The notes under the pieces: generated by a model | Databases searched by the model: none | Told to the model about the DNA's origin: nothing | Seen by the model: the letters and a program-made list of their open reading frames with translations, nothing else | NCBI GenBank assembly: GCA_003996215.1 | Contig: QJPP01000279.1 | Location: forward strand, 868,001-932,000 | From: Jaltomata sinuosa | Taxonomy: Eukaryota; Streptophyta; Magnoliopsida; Solanales; Solanaceae | Length of the DNA stretch: 64,000 nt | Direction of reading: 5' to 3' | Shown here: positions 32,801 through 42,140 of the stretch, one piece after another | Numbering within the stretch: the stretch's first letter is position 1 | How the letters are laid out: each line of letters starts with the position of its first letter | Position numbers and translations under genes: made by a program

Positions 32801-33114
32801 AATTTTATATTAGTTACTATATACTGGAATTATTCAAAGCATGTTACATAATTTGCTAGCAAATGGGAAAAGAGAGAAGAAAAACTTCTAAGAACAGTAC
32901 TATCATGAGAGGGAAATCGTTGAGGCAAGAAGTCGTGTTAGAGAGTACCAAAGTATGAGAAATACTGTTTAAGGAAGAAAAGTATCTGCTTAGTACAATG
33001 CTAGTAGTGACAAATAAACATGATAGAGAATAATCTAGTTTATAGTAAGCTTATATAAAAAGTATCCTATCATAAAATATGATTAGAAGGAATAATTGAT
33101 AAAAGCATCATAAA
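32801..33114 (+). other. Possible viral intergenic region
   Basis: AT-rich with only short frames. A TATATAAA box lies at 33053-33060, about 60 bases before the first small frame. If this is the viral leader, it would hold the pregenomic RNA promoter, but no tRNA-iMet primer site is visible. Confidence 0.35.
33053..33060 (+). promoter_or_regulatory. Candidate TATA box of the pararetrovirus
   Basis: TATATAAA in the region before the first plus-strand viral frame. Context is the only support. Confidence 0.3.
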
Positions 33115-33330
33115 ATGACTAGTTTACATGACAAAATGATAAATAACTATAAAACATTAGTTCTATATGCACTAAAAGACATAAAAGTAACAAAATTAAG
33201 AAGAACTATATGGGAAAAGATATTTGATAAAATAGACGATTTATTAGAACAACAATGGTATGAGATAGATTTAGACAATCTAAATATGGATGACGATTGG
33301 GAAAGATATTCAGATCTAGAAATAGTATAG
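33115..33330 (+). CDS. Pararetrovirus small frame 1
   Basis: A 71-codon frame, rich in Lys and Asp, ending in an acidic tail. I do not recognise it. It starts the compact row of plus-strand viral frames; the next begins 4 bases after its stop. Composition on the coding strand is strongly A-rich, like the other viral frames here. It could encode a small accessory protein of the virus. Confidence 0.45.
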   Translation: MTSLHDKMINNYKTLVLYALKDIKVTKLRRTIWEKIFDKIDDLLEQQWYEIDLDNLNMDDDWERYSDLEIV

Positions 33331-33334
33331 ACTA

Positions 33335-33538
33335 ATGATTAATTACGAATATTTAAGTTATTGGAAAGAAACTGTAGAAAATATAAATTGCTTAAATAAC
33401 TTAATAAAAGAAAATATAGAAGATTATAAAAAAACCCAAGATATAGAACATCTCGAATATATAATAGAAAACGTAAAAGAAATAAAAAGACTAATTCCTT
33501 TAAAAGAGGAATATTATAATAAAATATTTAATGAATAA
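33335..33538 (+). CDS. Pararetrovirus small frame 2
   Basis: A 67-codon frame, mostly charged and predicted helical from its Glu-Lys-Asn-Leu spacing. Unrecognised. Its stop overlaps the start of the next frame (ATGAATAA at 33531-33538), a typical arrangement in compact caulimovirid genomes. Confidence 0.45.
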   Translation: MINYEYLSYWKETVENINCLNNLIKENIEDYKKTQDIEHLEYIIENVKEIKRLIPLKEEYYNKIFNE

Positions 33539-33724
33539 GTACGAGGAAGAACTAACAGAAATAATTAAACAAAAAAGACAAGAAATTACACATAGGGAAC
33601 AAAGACTTAGTGAAACATATTTGCAGGAGTATGCCATAAATCAATATTAGCACAAAGAAAGGAGATATTCTACCTATACATAGAATTACAAAAACTAACA
33701 TATAAATTACAACACAAATTATAA
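33531..33724 (+). pseudogene. Pararetrovirus small frame 3, frameshifted
   Basis: An ATG at 33531 opens a charged frame of 39 codons that stops at 33648. A shift near 33625 leads into another frame that runs to a TAA at 33722-33724, one base pair before the ATG of the next frame. Read with that break it would be a product of about 64 residues, helical and basic. It is too short to have been noticed by length alone. Confidence 0.4.
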
Positions 33725-34363
33725 ATGAATAAGGAAGAATATGTAATAGAAGAAAAAACCTTTGAAAACCTAGAAGGAATAAAAATAAAAATAGTATTTT
33801 CTAATCTAGGAAGAAGATATAAGAAAATAGGAGAAACCCTGAACCTAATGCTACAAAAAGAATCAGCTAAATTAGAAGATAGCTTAACGGCTATGGTAAG
33901 AATAATGAAAGAAAACGAAGAAATAGACAGGAAGAATGAAATAAATAAAATAAAACAAGAAGCAAAAATAGAAGTACAAAAAATAAAAAATATTAAAAAT
34001 ACAAAAATATTAGAATTAGAAAAGGAACTAGCAATGTTAAAAGAAATATATGAAAATAGACAAAAAGAAAAAGAACAACAAGAACAATTACAAAACGAAA
34101 TAAGATTATTTAAAGAAAAATTACAATTAAAAGATAATAATGAAGAGCATAATTTATCAGAATTAAAAATAGATGAAATAAATAAAGCAAATGAAGAACA
34201 AAATTCGAAAACAAGTGAAACATATACTAAATTATTAAAAGATATGGAATATGATAGAAACATAGAAATAAACATGAGTAAAGTAGAAGAAAAAACAAGT
34301 ACATCAGGAGAAAGAGACCCTAAACCAGGTCCAAAATACTATACAAGAAGTTATGAAAACTGA
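33725..34363 (+). CDS. Pararetrovirus coiled-coil protein
   Basis: A 212-codon frame without stops. Residues 50-150 are almost entirely Glu, Lys, Ile, Asn and Gln with heptad-like hydrophobic spacing, which indicates a long coiled coil. The C terminus is Pro- and Gly-richer. Several caulimovirid genomes have a coiled-coil virion-associated or unknown protein upstream of the coat protein, and this may be such a protein. Its stop (TGA at 34361-34363) lies inside the start of the coat frame, which begins at 34352. No enzyme motif is visible. Confidence 0.6.
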   Translation: MNKEEYVIEEKTFENLEGIKIKIVFSNLGRRYKKIGETLNLMLQKESAKLEDSLTAMVRIMKENEEIDRKNEINKIKQEAKIEVQKIKNIKNTKILELEKELAMLKEIYENRQKEKEQQEQLQNEIRLFKEKLQLKDNNEEHNLSELKIDEINKANEEQNSKTSETYTKLLKDMEYDRNIEINMSKVEEKTSTSGERDPKPGPKYYTRSYEN

Positions 34364-35482
34364 GATAGACAGGATAATATATGAAAAAAATGATATAATG
34401 AGAAATGGACACCAACTCCACCAGTAGAACAATATAACTTCTTAAATCTAGATTGCGTAACAGACACAAATAAAGTTATCCAATTATGGATGGGATATAT
34501 AGCAAAACAATTAATAGACAACAAAATAGGAATGACAGAAGTACCAGGATACATAGAAAGAACATTAACAGGAACAGTAAAATTATAGTTATTAAATTTA
34601 ACAGAAGAAAGTATAAAAACATTAAGAAATAATAAAAACATAAACGGCGAAACAGCAACAACATCGATAGAGATACTACAAAAATATGAAACAGCAATAA
34701 GAAATGAATTTAGTAGTATGATGACAGAATACGAAGAACAAAATAGAGAAAAAATCATAAATAGAAATTTGATGATAAAATTAGAAATATGCAACATGTG
34801 TTATATAGACGAATACACATGTGTATTTAAAGAATACTATTATAAAGGAACATATACTACAGAAGAAAGTAAGGAAATCAGACAGTTATATTTTACAAAA
34901 CTACCTGAACCATTTAGTTCAAAAATAATAAAAAGTTGGAAAGAAGCAGGACTGACAGATACATTAGGAGCTAGAATAAAATATTTACATCACTGGTATT
35001 CTAATACTTGCGAAGAATACAGAGAAAAATTAAAAATAGAGAAAACTCTAATAAATAATCTAGTATGTTGTAACAATAAAGTAGCACCTAAATTCGGGTG
35101 TAAAGATGAAATTAGTTATTATAAAAACCCATACTCTAGAAATAAGAGATATAAAAGATATAAATCTAAATATAGATACATAAACCCGAAAAGAAAATAT
35201 TATGTAAAAAACTATAAAACAAAAAGACCATATAGACCAAAACGAAAGATAACAGATTGTACATGCTATAACTGCGGAAAATTAGGACATATAGCTAGAA
35301 ATTGTAGATTACCAAGAAACCCACAAAAAAAACAAATATCTGAAATAATATTCGAAGAAGACGAAAAATATACGCAAATAGAATACATAGACTATGAACT
35401 AGATAACAATGATAGTATATATGAGATATCAGAAGAAGAAGAAAATGAATTAGGTACTAAATCAGAACAAATAAATGACTGA
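34352..35482 (+). pseudogene. Pararetrovirus coat protein with zinc knuckle
   Basis: The frame beginning at 34352 shifts near 34400, continues, meets a TAG at 34586-34588, and is open from there to 35482. The N-terminal part resembles a caulimovirid coat with a LWMGYIAKQLID block and a TLTGTVKL block just before the stop. The C-terminal part has a very basic stretch (Lys, Arg, Tyr) followed by CYNCGKLGHIARNC, a CX2CX4HX4C zinc knuckle, near 35265-35305, and an acidic tail. This combination marks the coat protein of plant pararetroviruses, which packages the DNA. The stop and the shift show that the gene is dead. Its end overlaps the movement protein start. Confidence 0.82.
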
Positions 35483-35870
35483 GAAAGAAATACAATTAAT
35501 AAACAAAGAAGAATATCTAGATGAAGAATCTATGCAAAAGATAATATTTGATTTTAACATATTTGATCAAATAAAAGGAAAGGAATTAGATTTAAGTGTG
35601 GATAAAATATTTAGTATACCAATTATAAGAAATTTATTCAAAAGACAGAAAGAAGAATACTACGTAGTAAGCCAAAAAGAACATGTAATAGATTGTAAAT
35701 ATACACAAGGAAAAGCTAAAATACCCTTAATAAGCAGAAGAATCATAAATAAAGAAATACAAGATCTAAAAGTAAGAGATCCAATAAAATACGTACATCT
35801 AGGTGGAACAGAAATATTAATAAAAGCTTGTTTTAGAGAAGGAATAGATACACCAATAGAAATATATTTA
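35475..35870 (+). pseudogene. Pararetrovirus movement protein, N-terminal part
   Basis: The ATG at 35475 overlaps the coat stop by 8 bases. About 130 codons fit the 30K movement family, ending in a YVHLGGTEILIKACFREG block and a TPIEIYL end that matches the conserved core strand. The frame then runs into a T-rich non-viral sequence; the change of composition near 35870 marks the junction. The missing C-terminal part is not downstream; a movement-protein C-terminal piece is instead found at 31548. Confidence 0.72.
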
Positions 35871-36855
35871 CACTCTTTATTCTTTCCTTTTTTAATTTTT
35901 TTTAACTACTTTTTTCTTATTTTTCGTTCTTTACTATGAGGAGAATTTAAGCTATGAAGACTGATGAATCCAAGACGTTTGGTGATATGCTTGAAACAAC
36001 TGAACTATTTGGTAAGAATTTCTATTGTTGTTATTTGCGAGTAAGTTAGAACTGCCTTCAACAATGTAAAGTTGTGCATTCTTTTCTTCAATTCTATTTA
36101 CTCTTGGATTTCACAGGCTTAATCTGAAAGTCAAATTTGCTCAAGGTGAAGAAAGCGGGAAAATACATTGACTATTAGAGGTAAGTTCTGCACATTTTTT
36201 GTTTTATAAGCTTAGTCATAACACAATATGGTTGTGCTTTATATTCTATGTTGTAATGTATAGACCTGTATACTTGAGGAACAAATTAAATGTTAAGATT
36301 ACAATAAAAAGCTTTATGAAACATTTGACACAATCAGATGTCCGAAAAAAAAATAAAGATGGACACAGTTCAGGTATGTGCTCAAACTGGATTAGTGATC
36401 GATTCCTAGGTTTCGTCATAAACCTATTTGGTTATTTACAATTACGTAAACCATTACTTCTGACTATATATATACTATTTCCTGTTATAGAGGTGGCTGG
36501 ATTGTCGGTACTCTATGTTGCTCGCTCATTCACCTGTCGTCCCTCAATGTCCTTAACCAATAAGCTCTCATATGCAATTTGGTTTCTTCAGTGTTTCTTG
36601 CACTTGCTACTGCTCCTTTTTACTATTTTCTACTACTGGTTCTTAGTATTTGGAGTGCTCAAAATGTTCTCATTTCTTCTTTGGGTTTTCTTATTCTTGA
36701 AAAATTACAAAAGGTTAACAAGAAAATCAACTATAAAGATAAAATTGATCTCGCTTGCTCGAAAGGATATAACACATAGGAAACCTTAGCTTCGTTGACT
36801 TTATGAGGTCTAACATTTGGTGGCATTTAAAATTGATGATTGACTACTCCTTTTA
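35871..36855 (+). other. Unassigned sequence with possible exon fragments
   Basis: An ATG at 35955 opens 20 codons that end at a consensus donor (G/GTAAGAAT near 36012), and further GTAAGT and CAG/AG junctions lie near 36115-36185 and 36375. In-frame stops prevent a single gene model. A hydrophobic frame at about 36480-36780 has long Leu/Phe runs, but I cannot assign it. Most likely a decayed or captured gene fragment. Confidence 0.35.
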
Positions 36856-37209
36856 TCCTGTTAAAACACGTGTGCTACACGTTAGTACGTGTCACGGCAT
36901 TTGTTAAATACCCATAAATGAATTAAACCCACAAACTCACCTCTCCCTTTACTCTCTTCTCCTCCACAATCACTAGGTACAGCGAAGAACGACGGCCATC
37001 CGACAGAGACTAATAGTTGCAGATCGGAGAATGTAGTGGAAACATCCCAAGGTATTTTTTATTTTCCAATTTATTGTTTAAGTACTGCAATGGTGTGAAA
37101 TCTTTACTGGTGTGCAACCAAATGTAGTCGTTATCTTTTCTGCAATAGCATTATTTAGACCCAAAAGGTAGACAAAAACCTGCAAGATGATCTTCTTTAT
37201 CAAGTTACC

Positions 37210-37346
37210 AGTTTCAAAGAAAAGGAAAAGAATGATCTTCTTTATGATAAAATTTTCTTCGCTGATCCTTTTAAGGTTCTTCAGACTCTTGTTTCACATA
37301 TTTTGGCTAAAGGGAATTCCACCATCCTTTTGGATTCAAATTCAAG
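37210..37346 (+). pseudogene. Exon-like fragment inside the Helitron candidate
   Basis: An open stretch reading NDLLYDKIFFADPFKVLQTL and on to ILLDSNSR ends at a consensus GTAAGT donor. I do not recognise the protein. Its compact codon use and splice donor suggest a real exon of a host gene copied into the element. Confidence 0.35.
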
Positions 37347-37567
37347 GTAAGTGTGGATCTATCTTTCACCGCTTTGAATTATTATCATGATGTTCAGCTT
37401 ATGTTTATTTTTCTTTGGATTCAGGTTCAATTAAATACAAATTAAATATTTTTCTTGCCTGGTAAGTGGTAATTAGACATTATATTTCTGTCGTTCGACT
37501 GACAAGAGAAAAGAAAACAAATTTTTTCTAAAAAGAGGAAGAGAGAAGAAACAAATACGTAGAAATT

Positions 37568-37789
37568 TTGCTAGCAATTAGGGGGAAAAATTTCAAGGTT
37601 TTGCCAGAAAAATTGCTAGCAGTGGCTTCAACCCTTCGTATGGAAAACCTGCTGCTCGATTTAGGTGCCCAACCTCTTATTAGTTTCACTTCCAAAGTCA
37701 GTCATCTAAAATTCATACTTGGACAAAGAGGACTCTCCCGTGGTTCCATCTCCTCTTACTGTACTTCTGGGTCAACCCAACTCAAATAG
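37568..37789 (+). pseudogene. Unrecognised exon-like frame inside the Helitron candidate
   Basis: A 73-codon frame with Leu-Lys-rich then Ser-Gly-rich sequence. No family recognised and no membrane segment. It may be an exon fragment or chance. Confidence 0.25.
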
Positions 37790-38290
37790 GAAGAAGAGGC
37801 ACAACACCAATTGAAAAACACTGAACCCTCTCATGATCTTTTGGAATGCTCTAAGACAAGCATAATAGTTGGTTTGCTGATTTTTCCCTATGCAACGTGA
37901 TTGCTCTTCCAGTAAAAGCTCCCCTAGCTTCTTGCAATGATGGTTAATGATTCAAGGATCCTCGAGTATATCTTTCATGCAATAATTTCTTTATTACTTT
38001 GTTATTTGCTTAAGCGGGATTCAAATACTCTTCAAACTCTGTCATACCATTTATACTAACTTTTATTTGTCATAGTTTTTCCATAAATTTCTTTTGACTT
38101 ATGGTTCAGATTGCAACGAAAGATGGCACAGAGACTTGGTAGATATATATGCAACTACTCTTGAACTAAGGATGGATGTGTAAAGTGCAGGATGCTGATA
38201 AATGTAAAGCATGAAAGAGGTACCTTCATATTTCGATAAATAATTACACCATGTACTTTCGTTACACGAGTCTTCAAATATTTCTGCAGA

Positions 38291-38401
38291 GAGAAGAAGA
38301 ACGATGGAGGAACATTTGATGACTGTTATAATAAGAACTTATCTGGATGCTATGTTAAACCAAGAGTGTTCAAGGATCTATTAACCAAGAAATATCCAAG
38401 G
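38291..38401 (+). pseudogene. Exon-like fragment inside the Helitron candidate
   Basis: Flanked by an AG acceptor near 38289 and a GT donor near 38402, it reads EKKNDGGTFDDCYNKNLSGC and continues to KDLLTKKYPR. I cannot name the family. Confidence 0.35.
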
Positions 38402-39280
38402 TACATTTTATCTTTTCCAGATGGTTGCCCTTGGCATGAATATTAGTTCTTTACAAGTTTTGTTGTTTTCTGATACTGATGAGGAGAAGTACAGGATAAC
38501 CTCTCATTTGGACGCACTTGTAGCTTTATTAGCTTTCTCTTTTGTTTTTCCCACTTTTGTCATCATGGGACTTCAAGCAGTGTGCATTAAATTTCTCCTT
38601 TAATTTGATGTCTTTGCTGAATATTGTACATGCACACATAAATTTGATGTGCAGTTATATCATTGGATATATGCTGTCACTTGAAGCTTCAATTTTATTG
38701 TTTTGGTAGTCTGACTTACTAATGCTACTTGCGAAGTTACGATGTTGCCTACTCCATTCGCTTCTAGAATCCTCCACAAATGTGTTATTTGGTTGCTTTA
38801 GTGTTTAATACACGAGGTTGTGAATGAGTAGGCGAAAGGTATTGTTTGGATGCTTTAGTGGTTCATGCGCAAGAGGCAATTCCATAACTATGTTGAATAT
38901 GAGTGCAAAATTGCATACGGCATTGAAAGTGGGTTTTGTAATGGCTTAGATCTAGATTGTTCATGTATTTCTAGACTCCATTTTTACAATGTTCCCATTG
39001 AAGTATATCATGTAGGTCTGGAGAAAAAAAATTATTATTTTCAGAGAGTCAAAATAGTCTTTGAAAGACGGGATTGTTGCAAACTCCTCATCACTTGGTG
39101 AATATTTCATAATATTTTGAATATCTTTGTAGAATTTTGTTCCTCAATCCAAGAGAACTCTGTGAAGTGTTAATATATTGTAAACATGATAGGGATGCTT
39201 TCTATTTTGTGTCTTCATATTGAATTTCTTTTTATGAATCTTGTGAAGTGCTCATAATACAAAGAACAGTGTCGGGCATA

Positions 39281-39300
39281 TGCCCGTGCTTGCACGGGCA
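39281..39300 (+). terminator. Helitron 3' hairpin
   Basis: tgcccgtgcttgcacgggca is a perfect 8-9 bp stem with a short loop, 8 bases before the CTAG end. It would signal the end of rolling-circle transposition. Confidence 0.75.
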
Positions 39301-39312
39301 CCACATATCTAG

Positions 39313-39635
39313 TAAGTACATATGTAGAGATCACTTTTTGTTTTGTAGAAAAGGGAAATTTTGGTAAATTTGTCGCATGCATCAGGTGATAAGTCTAATA
39401 ATAATATGCGAAAGATGGGGCTTTGAAAAGGATACATTCACATCCAGAAATGTACTTTTCTTTCCGAATACTATCCATCAGTTCATGAAAACTCAAAAAT
39501 GATCATAGCATCCTTCTTAGTATTTAGACAATTGACAAGCCAGCTCCAAGAGGACTAAAAGACCCATTTGGCCATAATTTCAAATTATTAACTTAGAGTA
39601 AGGTTGATTTGAGAAGTTAGAGATTTTATTGCACA
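39313..39635. other. Intergenic sequence
   Basis: AT-rich sequence between the Helitron end and the Tat-type LTR. Nothing recognised. Confidence 0.5.
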
Positions 39636-40387
39636 TGTAATTAATTTTGTATTAATTTTGTATTGAGTAAAGATTTTCGAGGGGCACATAGTTGAACGAG
39701 AGGTCCTCTGGGGAACGGATGAGTCCATATAAGTTTGAAAAATGACTTGTCATATTCAGGCCATCGAAGGGAGTTTCCTTCGAAGGGTATTTTGGAGGAA
39801 ATGTGGCCCGACGATATCGTGCCCAGTCTAGCCCAAATGACGTAGAAGAAAAGGACAAGGGGACAAAGATGTCATGTCTTTCAAGTGTGCGGACGCGTAG
39901 CATACTAGTCCGACCCCTGCAGAGAATATTGGCTTGCACAAGCAACGGATATGACACTTGGAGCTATGTCATTGGTCGTAGTACTATAGGGCCTAAACGA
40001 AACCTTTTTCATTGGCTAAAGACCATTTACTGTAATCTATAAATAAACATTCCTTATCATTTGTAAGGCATCTGAAATCTGATTCTAAAGCAATACAACA
40101 CACTCTTACTTGCTCACTAAGAAATTATTTCTCTTTACTTTCATTGCCCATTTGGTCCGCATATCACTCTCGGAGAGGGAACCTCAGCTCTCGAAAGACA
40201 TCATTAAGAGTATTCTCCTTAGATTTATACTTGTCTGTTGATTTAGTTTGCTTTATTTACGTTTAATCCATTTTTACTCGTTAAATAGATAATCGATCTG
40301 CTGGTAAATTGATCTAAAATAGAGTTTGATTTAACGTGCGCGCTCTTGGCCCTCATATATTCATCTGTACTGATTTTAGGATAAACA
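39636..40387 (+). repeat. Left LTR of the Tat/Ogre-type element (approximate start)
   Basis: Ends GATAAACA directly before a decayed primer site. Includes a TATA box ctataaata at 40037-40045. The start at TGTAATTAATT is a guess. Confidence 0.5.
40037..40045 (+). promoter_or_regulatory. TATA box of the Tat/Ogre-type LTR
   Basis: ctataaata at 40037-40045, about 340 bases before the LTR end. Confidence 0.5.
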
Positions 40388-40390
40388 ATT

Positions 40391-40408
40391 TAATTCCCAC
40401 CATAAGGA
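40391..40408 (+). promoter_or_regulatory. Decayed primer binding site, tRNA-Arg type
   Basis: The sequence taattcccaccataagga aligns with the TGGCGCCCACCGTGGGG site of Tat elements at about two thirds of positions. Confidence 0.45.
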
Positions 40409-40488
40409 CAGAGTAATATTGGGTATAGGTTTGACTCTGTTTATCTTACTATTTTGATTAGTTGTGTCTACTTTTAGGGTAACACGGG

Positions 40489-42140
40489 ATGACTAACAAT
40501 GACGAACAACTCACAAGAAAGTCTGGTCATGATAGTGTGGCCAGGGAAACATCAAGAACACTTCTTAGTGACCCGAACAACGACGCATCTCCCCAAAGTG
40601 AGGGAGAACAACGTATGGATTTGGACTTGACAAACATAAATACCCAAAAGAGGGATCACATACCCCCTCTTCCGGATACAGTGGAGAAGAAAGAACGACA
40701 ATCAGTCTGGGGAACCTAAGGGAGATCCTTCTAAGTTTCACTGAGGCACAGAAGGAATTGGTAAGGCAAATGGAGATGTAGAAGAAGATGGATGTGCAAG
40801 AAAATAGCTTGGTCTGGAACACTTCTAATGCCTCAGGAGGAAACCCAAGCAGGGCTTAGAGCATTAAGAATGACGTAGAGATGGATGACCGCTCCGAGGA
40901 GATAGAGACAAAGGAGGCTGAGGCAGAGCTAGAAATTCCGTAAACAATAATGAAGATACTGAGAAAGGAGATGAAGTCTTATTACTCGGAGCTTAACTCC
41001 CAGATGAACCACATTCCAAGGGCTCTGCCTATTATTATGGGGCCAGACTCAAAGAGTTATGTGAAAGTGGCTTACATGCCCAATGCAATAAGTAAGCCGA
41101 TCTTGAAAAGGTTCAAGATGCCTGACAAACCCAAATATGATGGAAACAAAGATCCACAAGAGCATATTTTGTTCTTTAATACTGCCATAAACGACAATGT
41201 CTTAACTAAGGAGGAGGCCAAATCTGTAATGCTGAAGAAGCTCGGAGAAACCCTATCGGGAGGAGCGCTAGTCTGGTATTCCCTTCTCCCTGAAATCTCA
41301 GTTGATTCTTTCAACATGTTGGATGATAACTTTATTAAAGATCATGCGGGAGAAAAGAAAGTGAAACCCCATATAAGGGACATCTTTAAGATTGAGCAAG
41401 GAGATATAGAGCTGCTCCGGGAGTTTGTGGCTATATTCCAGAAGGAAAGGATGCAGCTACCGATGGTTCCAGATCACTGGGCAGCTGTGGCATTCGCCAA
41501 GGGTCTGAATATTGAAAGATAAGTGGCATCTTTCAAACTCAAAGAAAGTCTGACTGAGTTTGAGGCCACGACATGTGCAGATATCCATAATTCTAAGATT
41601 CACATTCAAGATGACTATCGCAGGACTCACAACAAGGAACTCTGAGCCTTGCACGAGATGAAGGGGGAAAAAGGCCAATGAGATAGTAACCTGAGAAGAA
41701 GCCAGCCTCGGTGAGAATCAGACTCAGAGGGGTCTATCAGAATAGGTATTTGTAATATTCGCCCGATGAAAAAGCAAGACCGAGTAGGGGTATGACTCAC
41801 ATTTCCTTGGATAGAATGAGAAAAGGTCCAATAGAGATCAAACCCAAAAGGGATTACTGGACAAAGAGGCTATCAAGCCTATGGTATATTCAGTAAATAA
41901 TTCCCTCTCCCTTTCAGAACATTGCTTCACCATCAGCCTGACGCAGTTGGTTTTAGTCATGAGATATATCAAAGGAGATCACTTCCCAAAACCTGTACAA
42001 AACCCAGTGGTGTCATTATCATGGCACACATGGTCACAAGACAAGGGACTGTCGTGACCTTAGGAAGACAGTTGCTGATCTTCTAAAAGATGGACACCTA
42101 AGAGGGTTTCTAAGAGATCGTGCCAAAAATAACTATGGTC
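40489..42140 (+). pseudogene. gag of the Tat/Ogre-type element
   Basis: An N-terminal acidic part runs 40489-40719 and then stops. A frame at 40950-41522 carries the Tat/Ogre capsid blocks, including MPDKPKYDGNKDPQEHI, LSGGALVWYSLLPE and the FIKDHAG and LPMVPDHWAAVAFAKGLN stretches. After a stop the next block (LKESLTEFEATTCADIHN) follows. A zinc finger WCHYHGTHGHKTRDC lies at about 42008-42052, with the downstream DLLKDGHLRGFLRDRAKNNYG region. Gag forms the particle and binds RNA. Stops between these blocks make it a pseudogene. Confidence 0.82.

Larger units (their letters stand above)
31548..35870. mobile_element. Endogenous pararetrovirus (Caulimoviridae) cluster, rearranged
   Basis: Two plus-strand segments (31548-32275 and 33115-35870) and one minus-strand segment (32407-32800) of caulimovirid origin lie together. 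Gene order coat then movement protein then protease fits the cavemovirus/solendovirus-type layout. Reverse transcriptase, RNase H and transactivator genes are absent. Viral coding strands are strongly A-rich, which makes the orientation and the junctions visible by eye. Confidence 0.78.
36856..39312 (+). mobile_element. Helitron candidate with captured exon-like fragments
   Basis: The 3' end is strong: a perfect hairpin (tgcccgtgcttgcacgggca at 39281-39300), then 8 bases, then CTAG at 39309-39312 and a T. The 5' end is proposed as TCCTGTTAAAACACGTGTG after an A at 36855, which is similar to other plant Helitron starts, but it is less certain. The interior has exon-like stretches with consensus splice sites (for example 37060, 37350, 38290-38400). 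No helicase is present. Capture of gene fragments is common in Helitrons. Confidence 0.55.

Noticed and set aside
33670..34275. Long minus-strand frame of 201 codons, Ser-Phe-rich
   Set aside because: It is the shadow of the A-rich coiled-coil frame on the plus strand.
34351..34797. Minus-strand frame with hydrophobic segments
   Set aside because: It is the shadow of the coat gene; the hydrophobic look comes from T-rich complement of A-rich coding sequence.
36199..36789. 196-codon frame with several hydrophobic segments that looks like a membrane protein
   Set aside because: It spans apparent splice junctions and poly-Leu/Phe runs, with no family resemblance, so I list it only as unassigned.
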